64,000 bases of DNA from Chromatium weissei. Its GTDB lineage: Bacteria > Pseudomonadota > Gammaproteobacteria > Chromatiales > Chromatiaceae. The stretch spans positions 1 to 64,000 of the forward strand of contig NZ_NRRR01000008.1 in the NCBI RefSeq assembly GCF_016583765.1, read 5' to 3'. The translations under genes and the position numbers were made by a program. Within the stretch, counting starts at the first letter, position 1, and the number at the start of each line of letters is the position of its first letter. The notes under the pieces were generated by a model. It was not told the origin of the DNA. It did no database searches and saw only the letters and a list, made by a program, of their open reading frames with translations. Positions 1 to 9,122 of this stretch are shown here, in pieces.

Positions 1-191
<191 letters not shown>

Positions 192-281
192 TATAACACC
201 CAAATGCGTTGTTTTCTGATTTGTTAATTAAACGATTACGCCAAATTTCGATAGCTTTTTAATTTGCTATCACCCGCTTTC

Positions 282-397
282 CCTGGCGGCCATAGATCAC
301 TGGAACCACCTGATCCCATTCCGAACTCAGTCGTGAAACGGTGACTCGCCGATGCTAGTGTGGGGTCTCCCCATGTGAATGTAGGTTACTGCCAGGG
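282..397 (+). rRNA. rrf: 5S ribosomal RNA
   Basis: A ~115-base segment begins CCTGGCGGCCATAG and ends CTGCCAGG, so its ends pair (CCTGGC with GCCAGG) as in 5S rRNA helix I. The internal CCGAACTCAG and the ATCCCATT core are the conserved 5S loop elements. It lies ~90 bases after 23S rRNA and ~10 bases before a strong terminator, so it is the last gene of the rRNA operon. Confidence 0.95.
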
Positions 398-405
398 TTT
401 TAATT

Positions 406-440
406 AAAAACCCCCGCTTCTTTACTGAGGCGGGGGTTTT
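406..440 (+). terminator. Rho-independent terminator of the rRNA operon
   Basis: AAAAACCCCCGC, a short loop, then GCGGGGGTTTTG forms a 7-bp all-GC stem extended by A-T pairs and followed by a T tract. It starts ~9 bases after the 5S end. Confidence 0.92.
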
Positions 441-597
441 GTTTTGGGTGGGGTTGGGGATTATTATTCGGGTGTATTTTACGCTAAAGAAAATGCTGAT
501 TTATTCGATCAGTGTGATTGCTGCTAGTACTTAAATAGGCATTTGAAAGTGTATCCAGAGTTTACCGACCTTTTCTCGATTTCCTAGGCTTGTTAAT

Positions 598-1053
598 TTA
601 CACCGATAACCTGACGTGATCTTGTTCTTTCTGCATAGCCAACATAACTGACTGTAACATGTTCAGTGTTACTTGATCGTTGCGGGCAAGAGCTCCTTGA
701 ATGCCGTCGCGTACCTTTTGCGTGAAGTCAAAGCGTTCTGTATCTTCACCAAGAGGGATTGACTGACCATCGGTCACCCGAATTTTCATGGTCATAGCCG
801 CAAATGTGAGACCTTCGGATGGCGTAATTTCGCCATTACGGATTTTTTCGTTTGACCAGTTCCACATTTCTTGACGGGTCATGTTTGAGAAATCGTACTT
901 CTTGATCGGTGCGGAACTAATATTTTCAGTGGCCTCCTGAGTTTTTTCAGCCAGAACAGAGGCAAATGACGCGAAGCTATCGACATGGCTGGTCAGATTC
1001 GTGACTTGGGCGCGATGAGCGAATAAATCACTCGTGCTACTACCAATTTTCAT
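598..1053 (-). CDS. Hypothetical protein, 151 aa
   Basis: I do not recognise this protein. It is soluble, has no signal peptide or membrane segment, and is about 151 residues long. The N-terminal ~50 residues are polar and probably helical. The central part has a tryptophan/methionine-rich stretch (MTRQEMWNW) followed by KIRNGEITPSEGLTFAAM, and the C-terminal third looks helical. The start at 1053 is preferred over an upstream in-frame start because AGGATAGGAC lies just before the ATG (AATTTTTATG); the longer reading would run through a palindromic repeat. It stands alone between the rRNA terminator and a repeat-rich stretch. Its consistent codon use and ribosome-binding site argue that it is a real gene. 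Confidence 0.7.
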   Translation of the reverse strand: MKIGSSTSDLFAHRAQVTNLTSHVDSFASFASVLAEKTQEATENISSAPIKKYDFSNMTRQEMWNWSNEKIRNGEITPSEGLTFAAMTMKIRVTDGQSIPLGEDTERFDFTQKVRDGIQGALARNDQVTLNMLQSVMLAMQKEQDHVRLSV

Positions 1054-1091
1054 AAAAATTGTCCTATCCTTTCGGTGAAATAGGTAGCATA

Positions 1092-1122
1092 GGTTGGGTT
1101 GCTGCTTCTCGCAACCCAACAT
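1092..1122. repeat. REP-like palindrome
   Basis: GTTGGGTTGC (1093-1102), an 8-base loop, then GCAACCCAAC (1111-1120) forms a perfect 10-bp hairpin. A related hairpin with a diverged core lies at 4716-4742. Palindromes of the GTTGGGTT...AACCCAAC type are a common dispersed intergenic repeat in proteobacteria; assignment to that class rests on resemblance only. Confidence 0.6.
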
Positions 1123-1171
1123 CAAAAACCAATCACCCAAACGATGCAACGCTTATTCAAATGATTCGATC

Positions 1172-1210
1172 AAAAAACCACCGTTTCTTAATTGAATTGG
1201 TGGTTTTATT
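1172..1210 (-). terminator. Hairpin with flanking A and T tracts, probable bidirectional terminator
   Basis: AAAACCACC (1174-1182) pairs with GGTGGTTTT (1199-1207) across a 16-base loop. Read on the minus strand the stem is followed by a run of six T, which suits termination of transcripts coming from the glycosyltransferase gene at 1525-3039; the plus strand also has a T-rich tail. The rest of the 1054-1524 gap holds a REP-like palindrome and a transposase scrap; I see no intact gene there. Confidence 0.55.
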
Positions 1211-1393
1211 TTGGGTAGTACCGCAATCAACAGAACAAAACTAAAATGCCAACACGTAGTTGAACCGGAATTATTTTATACACTAACCCAAATATCACTC
1301 TCAATCTTTCGTCAAAAACGGTTTTAACGTTCTCAGTAAGCAATCGTATTGATGTCAAAACTGCAAAAACACAGTTTCTAATGAAAAAAAGCC

Positions 1394-1503
1394 TTAATTG
1401 ATCGCTCGCTTTAGAGCGAATTTCTTTAGCAGGTATTGCCAAAATCATTGATGTCTCAAAATCTTGGCTGTTCCGTGATGTCAATAAAAAATACGCGTCA
1501 GCC
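1394..1503 (+). pseudogene. Decayed IS1-like transposase fragment
   Basis: Joining two plus-strand frames gives a ~37-residue stretch. It starts LIDRSL from 1394, then after one frameshift near 1410 reads LERISLAGIAKIIDVS and KSWLFRDVNKKYA. The pattern E-R-I-S-L-x-G-I-A-x-x-x-x-V-S-x-x-W-L followed by YVN-K-YA is what I remember from the helix-turn-helix part of one group of IS1-family transposases. No start codon, DDE residues or terminal inverted repeats are visible and the frame is broken, so this is a scrap. The family call is from memory of the motif and could be wrong. Confidence 0.45.
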
Positions 1504-1524
1504 TCACGTCCTCTATCCTACTGA

Positions 1525-3039
1525 TTAGGGGACTAAAAAATCTCCTTCGTGCACTCTATAAACATCATAGCCACCTCGATGCTCCACCAATGTCGTGTTG
1601 TCCTGTAACCAACCGATCAAATCCCACTTGGGCAACCAGATGAAGCGATCAGAGGGTTGCACGAGCAGGTAATCTTCAGCGGATGCCCTGAACGGTCGTG
1701 TGAATGCTTTAACTCTCCGCACGGACAGATATGTCATCGGGTAGGCCGCCGGCTCCGATAAAGCATAAATCGTGGCAAACGCCGGTAGATTTTTTAGCAA
1801 GGCGGCAATTTCATTCTGGTTTCTGCGAGCGATAAAGAAATCTTCGGGAGTTCCTAATCGTGAGAGATGAGCGGCTTCATACACCAGCCGAAGCGAATCT
1901 CCCACTGCAAGCATACGTACATCACGCAAACCCACGAACGCACACATGATGATAATCGCCAAATGAGCAATGACTGCCGTTCTCTTCTGCTGCACACGGT
2001 TCATGGCAGACAGACCGAGCAGAATCGCTACCAGCCATAGCACTGGAATGACTGGCCAAAGATATCGAATGTGCGGTATTGGCGCTTTTAGAACCCATGA
2101 AAACCACCCTATACATCCTGCCAGCAACAGGAAACCGCATAATTCAATGAATTTTCGGTCGTCCTCACCAGCTTCCAGCCGATTGATGAACCAACCGGCG
2201 AGCGCCACAATCGCAATTACGGGAATAATTCCGTTCGCTACTTCCATGTAATTCAGTCTCATGATGAAACCCTCGAATGATCTACCGAGTCCATTCGCGT
2301 CACTCGCAAAGCTCATTCTCATCAGATTCCAGTTCGATGGAGAATCACTAAACGTATAAGAATATGCCGCCACAAATCCGACGAATACGAATACCGCCAC
2401 GGCAATACTCAAAACCGGATAAATAATGCGCGCCGCCCAGCTTCGGTGAATGAGAACAGACCAAATCAGAATAGCCGGCAGCATCGAAAGACAGGTCATG
2501 CGTGTGGCGCAGGCAAGTCCGAAAAGAAATCCACCCAAAAGAGCCATACCCACTGAACGGCTTCCAAATTGAATCCAATAAAACACTGCAAGTAGAAAGA
2601 TCGTCGTCGCAATGATTTCCGCGGTCGCCAAGGATGCTTGCAATAAAAAGCCCGGCGCAGTTGCGAATAGAGCTGTTCCCGCTAATGCGAGAATTCGATC
2701 TTTAATGTGGTATTCGATAAGTTTGAATACGATTCCTAATAGAATCAGCACAACGCCTATCGAAACAAAGCGATGAACAAGAATATCCGCACCCCAAACC
2801 AGCGCAATCAAGCCATGCAGTACAAAATGCACTCCGCCAGATGTGATGACCGGATGGTTCACCGCGCTCGTGGGTGGAAGCGGAATACCGAATGCCTTCA
2901 TGGTGCTCATGAGAATCCAAACCTCATCCGGCTCCAAAGTCATTGCGAACATACCAACGCCAAACGTGAGGCAAAAACAAATAATGATCACACCATATAC
3001 GGTCATCAGCTTGAAGCGTTGTTTCATAAACATTTGCAT
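1525..3039 (-). CDS. Membrane glycosyltransferase of the ArnT/PMT (GT39/GT83-like) type
   Basis: A 504-residue integral membrane protein with about 10-12 hydrophobic helices in the first ~400 residues and a short soluble C-terminal part. The first large loop holds LEPDEVWILM, an acidic DE motif placed as in polyprenyl-phosphate-dependent glycosyltransferases (ArnT, PMT), where it serves as catalytic base. Such enzymes move a sugar from a lipid-phosphate donor to lipid A, protein or glycan on the periplasmic side; the sugar and acceptor here are unknown. The start at 3039 is chosen because TTGGAGGACTTGAAC precedes the ATG; a start 15 codons earlier has no such site. The gene is monocistronic and lies next to repeats and a transposase scrap. 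Confidence 0.75.
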   Translation of the reverse strand: MQMFMKQRFKLMTVYGVIIICFCLTFGVGMFAMTLEPDEVWILMSTMKAFGIPLPPTSAVNHPVITSGGVHFVLHGLIALVWGADILVHRFVSIGVVLILLGIVFKLIEYHIKDRILALAGTALFATAPGFLLQASLATAEIIATTIFLLAVFYWIQFGSRSVGMALLGGFLFGLACATRMTCLSMLPAILIWSVLIHRSWAARIIYPVLSIAVAVFVFVGFVAAYSYTFSDSPSNWNLMRMSFASDANGLGRSFEGFIMRLNYMEVANGIIPVIAIVALAGWFINRLEAGEDDRKFIELCGFLLLAGCIGWFSWVLKAPIPHIRYLWPVIPVLWLVAILLGLSAMNRVQQKRTAVIAHLAIIIMCAFVGLRDVRMLAVGDSLRLVYEAAHLSRLGTPEDFFIARRNQNEIAALLKNLPAFATIYALSEPAAYPMTYLSVRRVKAFTRPFRASAEDYLLVQPSDRFIWLPKWDLIGWLQDNTTLVEHRGGYDVYRVHEGDFLVP

Positions 3040-3311
3040 GTTCAAGTCCTCCAAGTAACTTCGTTGATTTCCGTTCTCGCACATTAAAAATAAAAGAAAA
3101 ATCGAATCTTATTTACTTCACTGAAATAAAGAACCAAAGCCACACAACGCCACTCGCTGCGCTAACGTTAATGTCTGAAATTTAGCTTAAAATTAAATCG
3201 CTGCAGCACAATCACGTAAAACAGCATCGCTATATCGCAAATGATGACCGCCTTTTGCGCCAGTCATCGCATAAAATGCCTGCGATCATCTTCAATTTAA
3301 CCGAGAACAAC

Positions 3312-4709
3312 ATGCACTACCTGAGCACACGGGGCGGTATTGCGCCCATTGGTTTTACGGACGCGGTGATGATGGGGCTGGCCAGCGACGGCGGGCTGCT
3401 CGTACCGGCAGAAATTCCTCAAATTGATGCGCCGACGCTGCGGGAATGGTCGGCGCTGCGATTTCAGGATTTGGCACTAGAAATAATGATGCCATTCATT
3501 GGCAATGAAATACCGCGCCATGAATTACAAATACTAATTGAACGTGCCTATTCAGGATTTATTCACTCTGAAATCACGCCAATTATTGATGCCGGTGATC
3601 TCAAAATACTCGAACTATTTCACGGGCCAACTGCCGCATTCAAAGATATTGCACTGCAATTCCTCGGCAATCTATTTGAGTATTTATTGGCGCGAAACGG
3701 CGGACAACTCAATATCATTGGTGCAACGTCTGGCGATACAGGTTCTGCCGCAATTGATGGCGTGCGTGGAAAAGCCGGTATTCAGATTTTTATTCTGCAT
3801 CCCAAAGGTCGCGTTTCACGCATTCAAGAACGGCAAATGACCACAGTATTAGATGCGAATGTACATAACATTGCCGTGCGCGGAACCTTTGATGATGCAC
3901 AGAATATCGTCAAAGCACTTTTTAATGATCTGCCATTCAAATCCGCATATCAACTTGGCGCAGTTAATTCGATTAACTGGGCACGAATTTTAGCGCAAAC
4001 TGTGTATTACTTTTATGCGTGGGGGCGAATGACTGGCGGCGATACAACCCAGAAAATTAGCTTTGCCGTACCCACTGGAAATTTTGGTGATGTCTTTGCT
4101 GGTTATCTTGCTAAACGCATGGGTTTACCGATTGATCATTTAATCATTGCAACCAATCGTAATGACATTTTAACGCGCTTTGTGAATACAGGAATTTACG
4201 CTATTGGCGATACAGTTCATCAAACGCTCAGTCCAGCAATGGACATTCAAATCGCATCGAATTTTGAGCGATATTTGTATTTCTTGCACAATGGCGATAC
4301 CGCAAAAGTTCGCGCTTTGCTGAATGATTTACAAACGACTGGTCAATTAACAGTTGATGCCGAACATCACGCACAAACGTGTATTGACTTTAATGCAATG
4401 GCCGCAAGCGATACTGAAACATTGGCGCAAATTCAAGCAATAGAAGCAGCAAGCGGTTATATTCTTTGTCCGCATACCGCTGTTGGCGTTCATGCAGCGC
4501 AAGGTCAAATCAATTGCATTTGTTTAGCAACGGCACATCCCGCCAAATTCAATGATGCAGTACAAAACGCAATTGGACGCGAAGCACCATTACCGCCATC
4601 ACTGCAAGGCATAATGGAAAAAGAAAGCCGCTGTATTGAACTCGCAGCGACGGTTGAAGAAGTGAAAGCGTATTTGAAAGAGACGTTATCATCAATGATG
4701 CATGAATAG
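3312..4709 (+). CDS. thrC: Threonine synthase
   Basis: A 465-residue PLP enzyme that converts O-phosphohomoserine to threonine. The N-terminus MHYLSTRGG with ASDGGLLVP is the signature of the longer proteobacterial ThrC class. The PLP lysine is Lys111 in GPTAAFKD, and the SGDTGSAAI phosphate/cofactor loop follows. The start at 3312 is used because family members begin just before YxSTRG; an extra 19 codons upstream are unlike the family. In many relatives thrC follows hom; here hom lies 45 kb away next to alaC, so the usual trio is split. A hairpin directly follows the stop codon. Confidence 0.95.
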   Translation: MHYLSTRGGIAPIGFTDAVMMGLASDGGLLVPAEIPQIDAPTLREWSALRFQDLALEIMMPFIGNEIPRHELQILIERAYSGFIHSEITPIIDAGDLKILELFHGPTAAFKDIALQFLGNLFEYLLARNGGQLNIIGATSGDTGSAAIDGVRGKAGIQIFILHPKGRVSRIQERQMTTVLDANVHNIAVRGTFDDAQNIVKALFNDLPFKSAYQLGAVNSINWARILAQTVYYFYAWGRMTGGDTTQKISFAVPTGNFGDVFAGYLAKRMGLPIDHLIIATNRNDILTRFVNTGIYAIGDTVHQTLSPAMDIQIASNFERYLYFLHNGDTAKVRALLNDLQTTGQLTVDAEHHAQTCIDFNAMAASDTETLAQIQAIEAASGYILCPHTAVGVHAAQGQINCICLATAHPAKFNDAVQNAIGREAPLPPSLQGIMEKESRCIELAATVEEVKAYLKETLSSMMHE

Positions 4710-4715
4710 CATTCG

Positions 4716-4742
4716 TGTTGGATTGCAATACGCAATCCAACA
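4716..4742. repeat. Palindrome after thrC, REP-like or terminator
   Basis: TGTTGGATTG, loop CAATACG, then CAATCCAACA forms a perfect 10-bp stem seven bases after the thrC stop. There is no T tract on the plus strand. The core resembles the palindrome at 1093-1120 (GTTGG-TTGC / GCAA-CCAAC), so it may be a REP-type element that also acts as an mRNA end. Confidence 0.5.
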
Positions 4743-4820
4743 AAACATCAAGCTGCTCGTGTAACGAATCAAATTTTGATTGCATTTTTATATCGCATCG
4801 AATAAAGAGAATTAAAAATA

Positions 4821-6389
4821 ATGACTGAAACAAGCCGCTATGTGCGCATTATGGATACAACGCTGCGTGACGGCGAACAAACGCAAGGCGTATCATTTTC
4901 ACCGGATGAAAAAGTCAACATTGCTAAAGCATTGTTGGAATTGGTACGTGTTGATCGCATTGAAGTTGCATCGGCGCGAGTATCATCTGGAGAAGCAGAT
5001 GCAGTCGCAAGAATTATTGCATGGGCGAATGAACGTGGATTAGCAAATCGGGTAGAAGTGCTGGGATTTGTCGATCATGGTTTAAGTGTAGATTGGATTC
5101 GCAATGCTGGTGGACAGGTCATTAACTTATTAGCAAAAGGCAGTGAAAAACATTGTCATGGTCAACTAGGAAAAACACTCGATCAGCATGTTATTGATGT
5201 GCGCGAGAATATCGCATTGGCGCAACAACATGGATTAACGGTTAATTTGTATTTAGAAGATTGGTCAAATGGTTATCGTGATAATCCAAATTATGTATTT
5301 GGATTGGTTGAGCAATTAACTGATTGCGGCATTGGTCATTTTATGTTGCCGGATACGCTCGGTGTGATGACACCAGATCGTGTATTCGCTGCCGTTTCCG
5401 ATATGGTTAAACGTTTTCCTGCATTGCAATTCGATTTTCATCCACATAACGATTATGGATTAGCAACTGCGAATGTACTCGCTGCGGCGCAAGCGGGTGC
5501 TGCAGCAGTGCATTGTACAGTGAATTGTTTGGGAGAACGCGCTGGTAATGCGTCATTAGCAGAAGTCGCAGTTAATTTGCGCGATCAACTCGGTTTTGAA
5601 GTTGGAATTGATGAAACACATTTGGCACGCGTCAGTGAATTGGTTGAATACTTTTCTGGTAAACGCATTGCGGATAATGCGCCAATTGTGGGTGCAGATG
5701 TCTTTACGCAAACTGCAGGAATTCATGCAGATGGAGATAAAAAAGGTAGTTTGTATCACAGTCGTTTATCGCCAGAACGTTTTGCGCGGCGGCGCAATTA
5801 CGCGCTAGGTAAGTTGGCGGGCAAAGCGTCATTAGCAAAGAATTTAGAGCGACTTGATATTGATTTATCAGAAGAGAATCAACGCAAAGTCTTAAAGCGG
5901 ATCATTGAATTGGGTGATTCAAAAAAGTCGATCACGCTGGAAGATTTACCGTTTATTATCGCCGAAGTATTGGAAAGCAAAGATCACAATCACGCTGAAT
6001 TGCTGGCTTGTGCAGTAGCTTCAACGCTGGATTTAGAATCAACAGCAAGTATTCGACTGCGTATTGATGATGAAATTTATACGGCAGTTGGTTCTGGAAA
6101 TGGTGGTTTTGATGCGTTTGTGAATGCGCTGGGTAAAGTATTGAAGCGATGTGGATTGACATTGCCTACACTCACGAATTACGAGGTACGAATTCCAAAA
6201 GGTGGACGCACTGATGCGCTAACTGAATGCAGTATTAACTGGAATACGGAGCAAGGCGAATTGCGAACGCGGGGCGTTCATGCCAATCAAGTTTTTGCGG
6301 CAATTGCAGCCACAATGCGCATGTTAAATATCTTAATTCATCGCAGATTGCCAATTCCGCAATTGCCCGAAAATAACACGCCCGTTTGA
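4821..6389 (+). CDS. cimA: (R)-citramalate synthase, Leptospira type
   Basis: A 522-residue enzyme of the isopropylmalate/homocitrate synthase family. It is assigned to citramalate synthase (pyruvate + acetyl-CoA to citramalate), the first step of the threonine-independent route to 2-oxobutyrate and isoleucine. The catalytic TIM barrel has TTLRDGEQTQG near residue 13, the metal-binding FHPHND near residue 215 and GERAGN near residue 237. The C-terminal ~130 residues form a LeuA-type allosteric domain with GSGNGGFDAF and YEVRIPKGG. The call over LeuA rests on remembered close resemblance to Leptospira CimA, including RVDRIEVASARVS and YLEDWSNGYR. Substrate preference cannot be proved from sequence. 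It follows thrC on the same strand, separated by a hairpin. Confidence 0.85.
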   Translation: MTETSRYVRIMDTTLRDGEQTQGVSFSPDEKVNIAKALLELVRVDRIEVASARVSSGEADAVARIIAWANERGLANRVEVLGFVDHGLSVDWIRNAGGQVINLLAKGSEKHCHGQLGKTLDQHVIDVRENIALAQQHGLTVNLYLEDWSNGYRDNPNYVFGLVEQLTDCGIGHFMLPDTLGVMTPDRVFAAVSDMVKRFPALQFDFHPHNDYGLATANVLAAAQAGAAAVHCTVNCLGERAGNASLAEVAVNLRDQLGFEVGIDETHLARVSELVEYFSGKRIADNAPIVGADVFTQTAGIHADGDKKGSLYHSRLSPERFARRRNYALGKLAGKASLAKNLERLDIDLSEENQRKVLKRIIELGDSKKSITLEDLPFIIAEVLESKDHNHAELLACAVASTLDLESTASIRLRIDDEIYTAVGSGNGGFDAFVNALGKVLKRCGLTLPTLTNYEVRIPKGGRTDALTECSINWNTEQGELRTRGVHANQVFAAIAATMRMLNILIHRRLPIPQLPENNTPV

Positions 6390-6438
6390 AAGCAAAAATA
6401 ACGCATTTTTGAACAAATACTGACAACGAAACTAATCC

Positions 6439-7527
6439 ATGAATTCCTTCGCCCGCCCGCTCCGTGCTCGTATTCATCTCGATGCAATTCGTCACAATTA
6501 TGATTACGCTAAACAATTAGCGCCGCATTCAAAAGCATTGGCAGTGGTTAAAGCGAATGCTTATGGACATGGTGCAATTGCGGTTGCGCAAGCGTTGGCT
6601 GATCGCGCTGATGGTTTTGCCGTTGCCTGTATTGATGAAGCAATGGAATTGCGCGAATCAGGTATAACGCAGCCGATTGTTTTATTGGAAGGCGTGTTTC
6701 ATCCTGATGAATTGGTGGTGGTAGATCGCGCTGAATTGAGCGTGGTGATTCATTGCCAAGAACAATTAGATTGGTTATTGGTAGCGCGTCCAACGCGGCA
6801 ATTGAATTGTTGGATTAAAATTGATTCGGGAATGCACCGCGTGGGTTTTGCACCAGCAGAATTTGCGGCGATTTATGCGACATTAAATGCCTGTCCGCAT
6901 GTTGGAAAATTGGTTGCAATTAGTCATTTTGCGCGTGCTGATGAATTGAATTTGCCGAATACGGCGCAGCAAATTGCGGTGTTTGAACAGACGTTGGCGG
7001 GGCGATTCATTCCGCGCAGTTTGGCGAATTCGGCTGCTATTCTTGCGTATTCAAATGCGCATGTTGAATGGACGCGCCCCGGTTTAATGCTGTATGGCGC
7101 ATCGCCATTCGCCGAGGCGCAACCGCTGGCAACGGCGCTGCAACCGGCGATGACACTCGAATCAGCGTTGATTTCAATACGAAATTTGCCCGCTGGCGCG
7201 CCGGTCGGTTACGGCGGGCGCTTTGTGTGCGAGCGTCCGACGCGGGTTGGCGTGGTGGCGATTGGCTATGCCGACGGCTATCCGCGCCACGCGCCGACCG
7301 GAACGCCGGTGGCGGTCAACGGGCTGGTGACGCGGCTGATTGGGCGGGTGTCGATGGATATGATTACCGTTGATTTGACTGACATTTCTGAAGCACAGGT
7401 CGGCAGTCCAGTCGAACTTTGGGGCACGACGATTTCAGCCGCTGCGGTCGCTGCTGCCAGTGAAACGCTTGCTTATCAATTATTTACCGGCATCGGACGG
7501 CGCGTGGCGTACAGTTACGACGAATAA
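6439..7527 (+). CDS. alr: Alanine racemase
   Basis: A 362-residue fold type III PLP enzyme that makes D-alanine for peptidoglycan. The cofactor lysine is Lys38 in AVVKANAYGHG, the family signature. The C-terminal domain holds GYGGRF, AIGYADGYPR and GRVSMDMITVDLT, matching the beta domain that carries the second catalytic tyrosine region. Length is normal for the family (~360). The ATG at 6439 lies 50 bases after cimA, so the two may share a transcript. No catabolic dadA is nearby, which favours the biosynthetic role. Confidence 0.95.
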   Translation: MNSFARPLRARIHLDAIRHNYDYAKQLAPHSKALAVVKANAYGHGAIAVAQALADRADGFAVACIDEAMELRESGITQPIVLLEGVFHPDELVVVDRAELSVVIHCQEQLDWLLVARPTRQLNCWIKIDSGMHRVGFAPAEFAAIYATLNACPHVGKLVAISHFARADELNLPNTAQQIAVFEQTLAGRFIPRSLANSAAILAYSNAHVEWTRPGLMLYGASPFAEAQPLATALQPAMTLESALISIRNLPAGAPVGYGGRFVCERPTRVGVVAIGYADGYPRHAPTGTPVAVNGLVTRLIGRVSMDMITVDLTDISEAQVGSPVELWGTTISAAAVAAASETLAYQLFTGIGRRVAYSYDE

Positions 7528-7665
7528 AAGACAGGCGCAGCGATTTAACCGCCGTTTGCTTTACAGCAATTGCGCAATCAGCGATATTGCTGCGCAGCAA
7601 CATTTGCCGCGTCATTACCATTAACCGCATGTTAATTCGGCTATTTTTTAGGAACTTAAACATCA

Positions 7666-9084
7666 ATGCTGCGTAAAATTCTAATCGCCAATCGCGGCGA
7701 AATTGCGGTGCGGGTGATTCGCGCCTGCGCCGAAATGGGCATTCGCTCGGCGGCGATTTATGCCGAAGCCGACCGCCATTCGCTTCACGTCAAAAAAGCT
7801 GACGAAGCCTACAGCCTCGGTAGCGATCCGCTGGCCGGCTATCTCAATGTCCACAATATTGTCAATTTGGCGCTGGCAACTGGCTGCGATGCCGTGCATC
7901 CTGGCTATGGCTTTTTGTCAGAAAATCCAGATTTGGCAAAGGCTTGCGTGCGACGGGGTCTGACGTTCATCGGCCCGACGGCGGAGGTGATTGCGCGAAT
8001 GGGCGACAAAACCGAGGCGCGACTGGCGATGCAAAAAGCCGGCGTTCCGGTCACGCCCGGCAGCGCGGGAAATCTGGAAAATCTCGACGAGGCGCTGCGC
8101 TGCGCCGACGCGATTGGCTATCCGATCATGCTCAAAGCGACTTCGGGCGGCGGCGGACGCGGAATTCGGCGCTGCGATGACGCGGCGGCGCTGCGCCACA
8201 ATTATGAGCGGGTGATTTCAGAAGCCACTAAAGCCTTTGGCCGCGCCGAAGTGTTTTTAGAAAAATGCGTCGTCAATCCAAAGCATATTGAAGTGCAAGT
8301 TTTAGCCGATCAACATGGCAATTGCATTCATTTATTTGAGCGCGATTGTTCTATTCAACGTCGGAATCAAAAGCTCATTGAAATTGCGCCGTCGCCACAA
8401 ATAGATGAAGCGGAGCGGCAATACGTTGGTGGTTTAGCGGTATTAGCAGCGCGAGCAGTGGGTTATACCAACGCAGGAACAATTGAATTTTTACGCGATG
8501 TGGATGGGCGGTTTTATTTCATGGAAATGAATACGCGCATTCAAGTTGAACACACCATCACCGAAACCATTACTGGTGTTGATTTGGTGGAAGAACAAAT
8601 TCGAATTGCGGCTGGTTTACCGCTGCGTTTCAAACAACATGAAATACAACGACGCGGTTTTGCCATGCAATTCCGTATCAATGCCGAAGACCCAAAGAAT
8701 AACTTTCTACCGAGCTTTGGACGCATTTCGCGCTATTACGCGCCGGGCGGTCCCGGTGTGCGTACGGATGGCGCAATTTATACGGGCTACACCATTCCGC
8801 CGCATTACGATTCAATGCTGGCAAAAGTCATTGTGTGGGCATTAAATTGGGATGATGTCGTGAGTCGTGGACATCGCGCATTACGCGATATTGGCGTATA
8901 CGGAGTGAAAACGACTATTCCGTTTTATCAAGAAATTCTGCTTCATCCTGAATTCCGCACGGGCAGTTTTAATACCAGCTTTTTAGAAATGCACCCTGAA
9001 TTATTAGAGTATTCCACCAAACGCCGCCGCGAAGATGTTGCTGCGGTATTAGCGGCAGCAATTGCTGCGCACGCTGGCTTATAA
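7666..9084 (+). CDS. pycA: Pyruvate carboxylase subunit A (biotin carboxylase)
   Basis: A 472-residue ATP-grasp biotin carboxylase. It has IANRGEIAVRVIRA at the N-terminus, HPGYGFLSEN, the ATP-binding glycine loop KATSGGGGRGIRR, HIEVQVLAD, CSIQRRNQK and EMNTRIQVEH, so all usual catalytic segments are present. The same fold serves in acetyl-CoA carboxylase (AccC). The pyruvate carboxylase call rests on the next gene, which encodes the matching carboxyltransferase and biotin carrier 38 bases downstream with no accB nearby. The product carboxylates the biotin carried by subunit B. AGGAACTTAAACATC precedes the ATG. Confidence 0.88.
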   Translation: MLRKILIANRGEIAVRVIRACAEMGIRSAAIYAEADRHSLHVKKADEAYSLGSDPLAGYLNVHNIVNLALATGCDAVHPGYGFLSENPDLAKACVRRGLTFIGPTAEVIARMGDKTEARLAMQKAGVPVTPGSAGNLENLDEALRCADAIGYPIMLKATSGGGGRGIRRCDDAAALRHNYERVISEATKAFGRAEVFLEKCVVNPKHIEVQVLADQHGNCIHLFERDCSIQRRNQKLIEIAPSPQIDEAERQYVGGLAVLAARAVGYTNAGTIEFLRDVDGRFYFMEMNTRIQVEHTITETITGVDLVEEQIRIAAGLPLRFKQHEIQRRGFAMQFRINAEDPKNNFLPSFGRISRYYAPGGPGVRTDGAIYTGYTIPPHYDSMLAKVIVWALNWDDVVSRGHRALRDIGVYGVKTTIPFYQEILLHPEFRTGSFNTSFLEMHPELLEYSTKRRREDVAAVLAAAIAAHAGL

Positions 9085-9122
9085 TTCACTGCTCAATTTA
9101 ATGACCGTACTGAGATCATTTC

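Noticed and set aside
4821..6389. Annotation as 2-isopropylmalate synthase (LeuA)
   Set aside because: Segments such as RVDRIEVASARVS and YLEDWSNGYR match remembered Leptospira CimA much better than LeuA.
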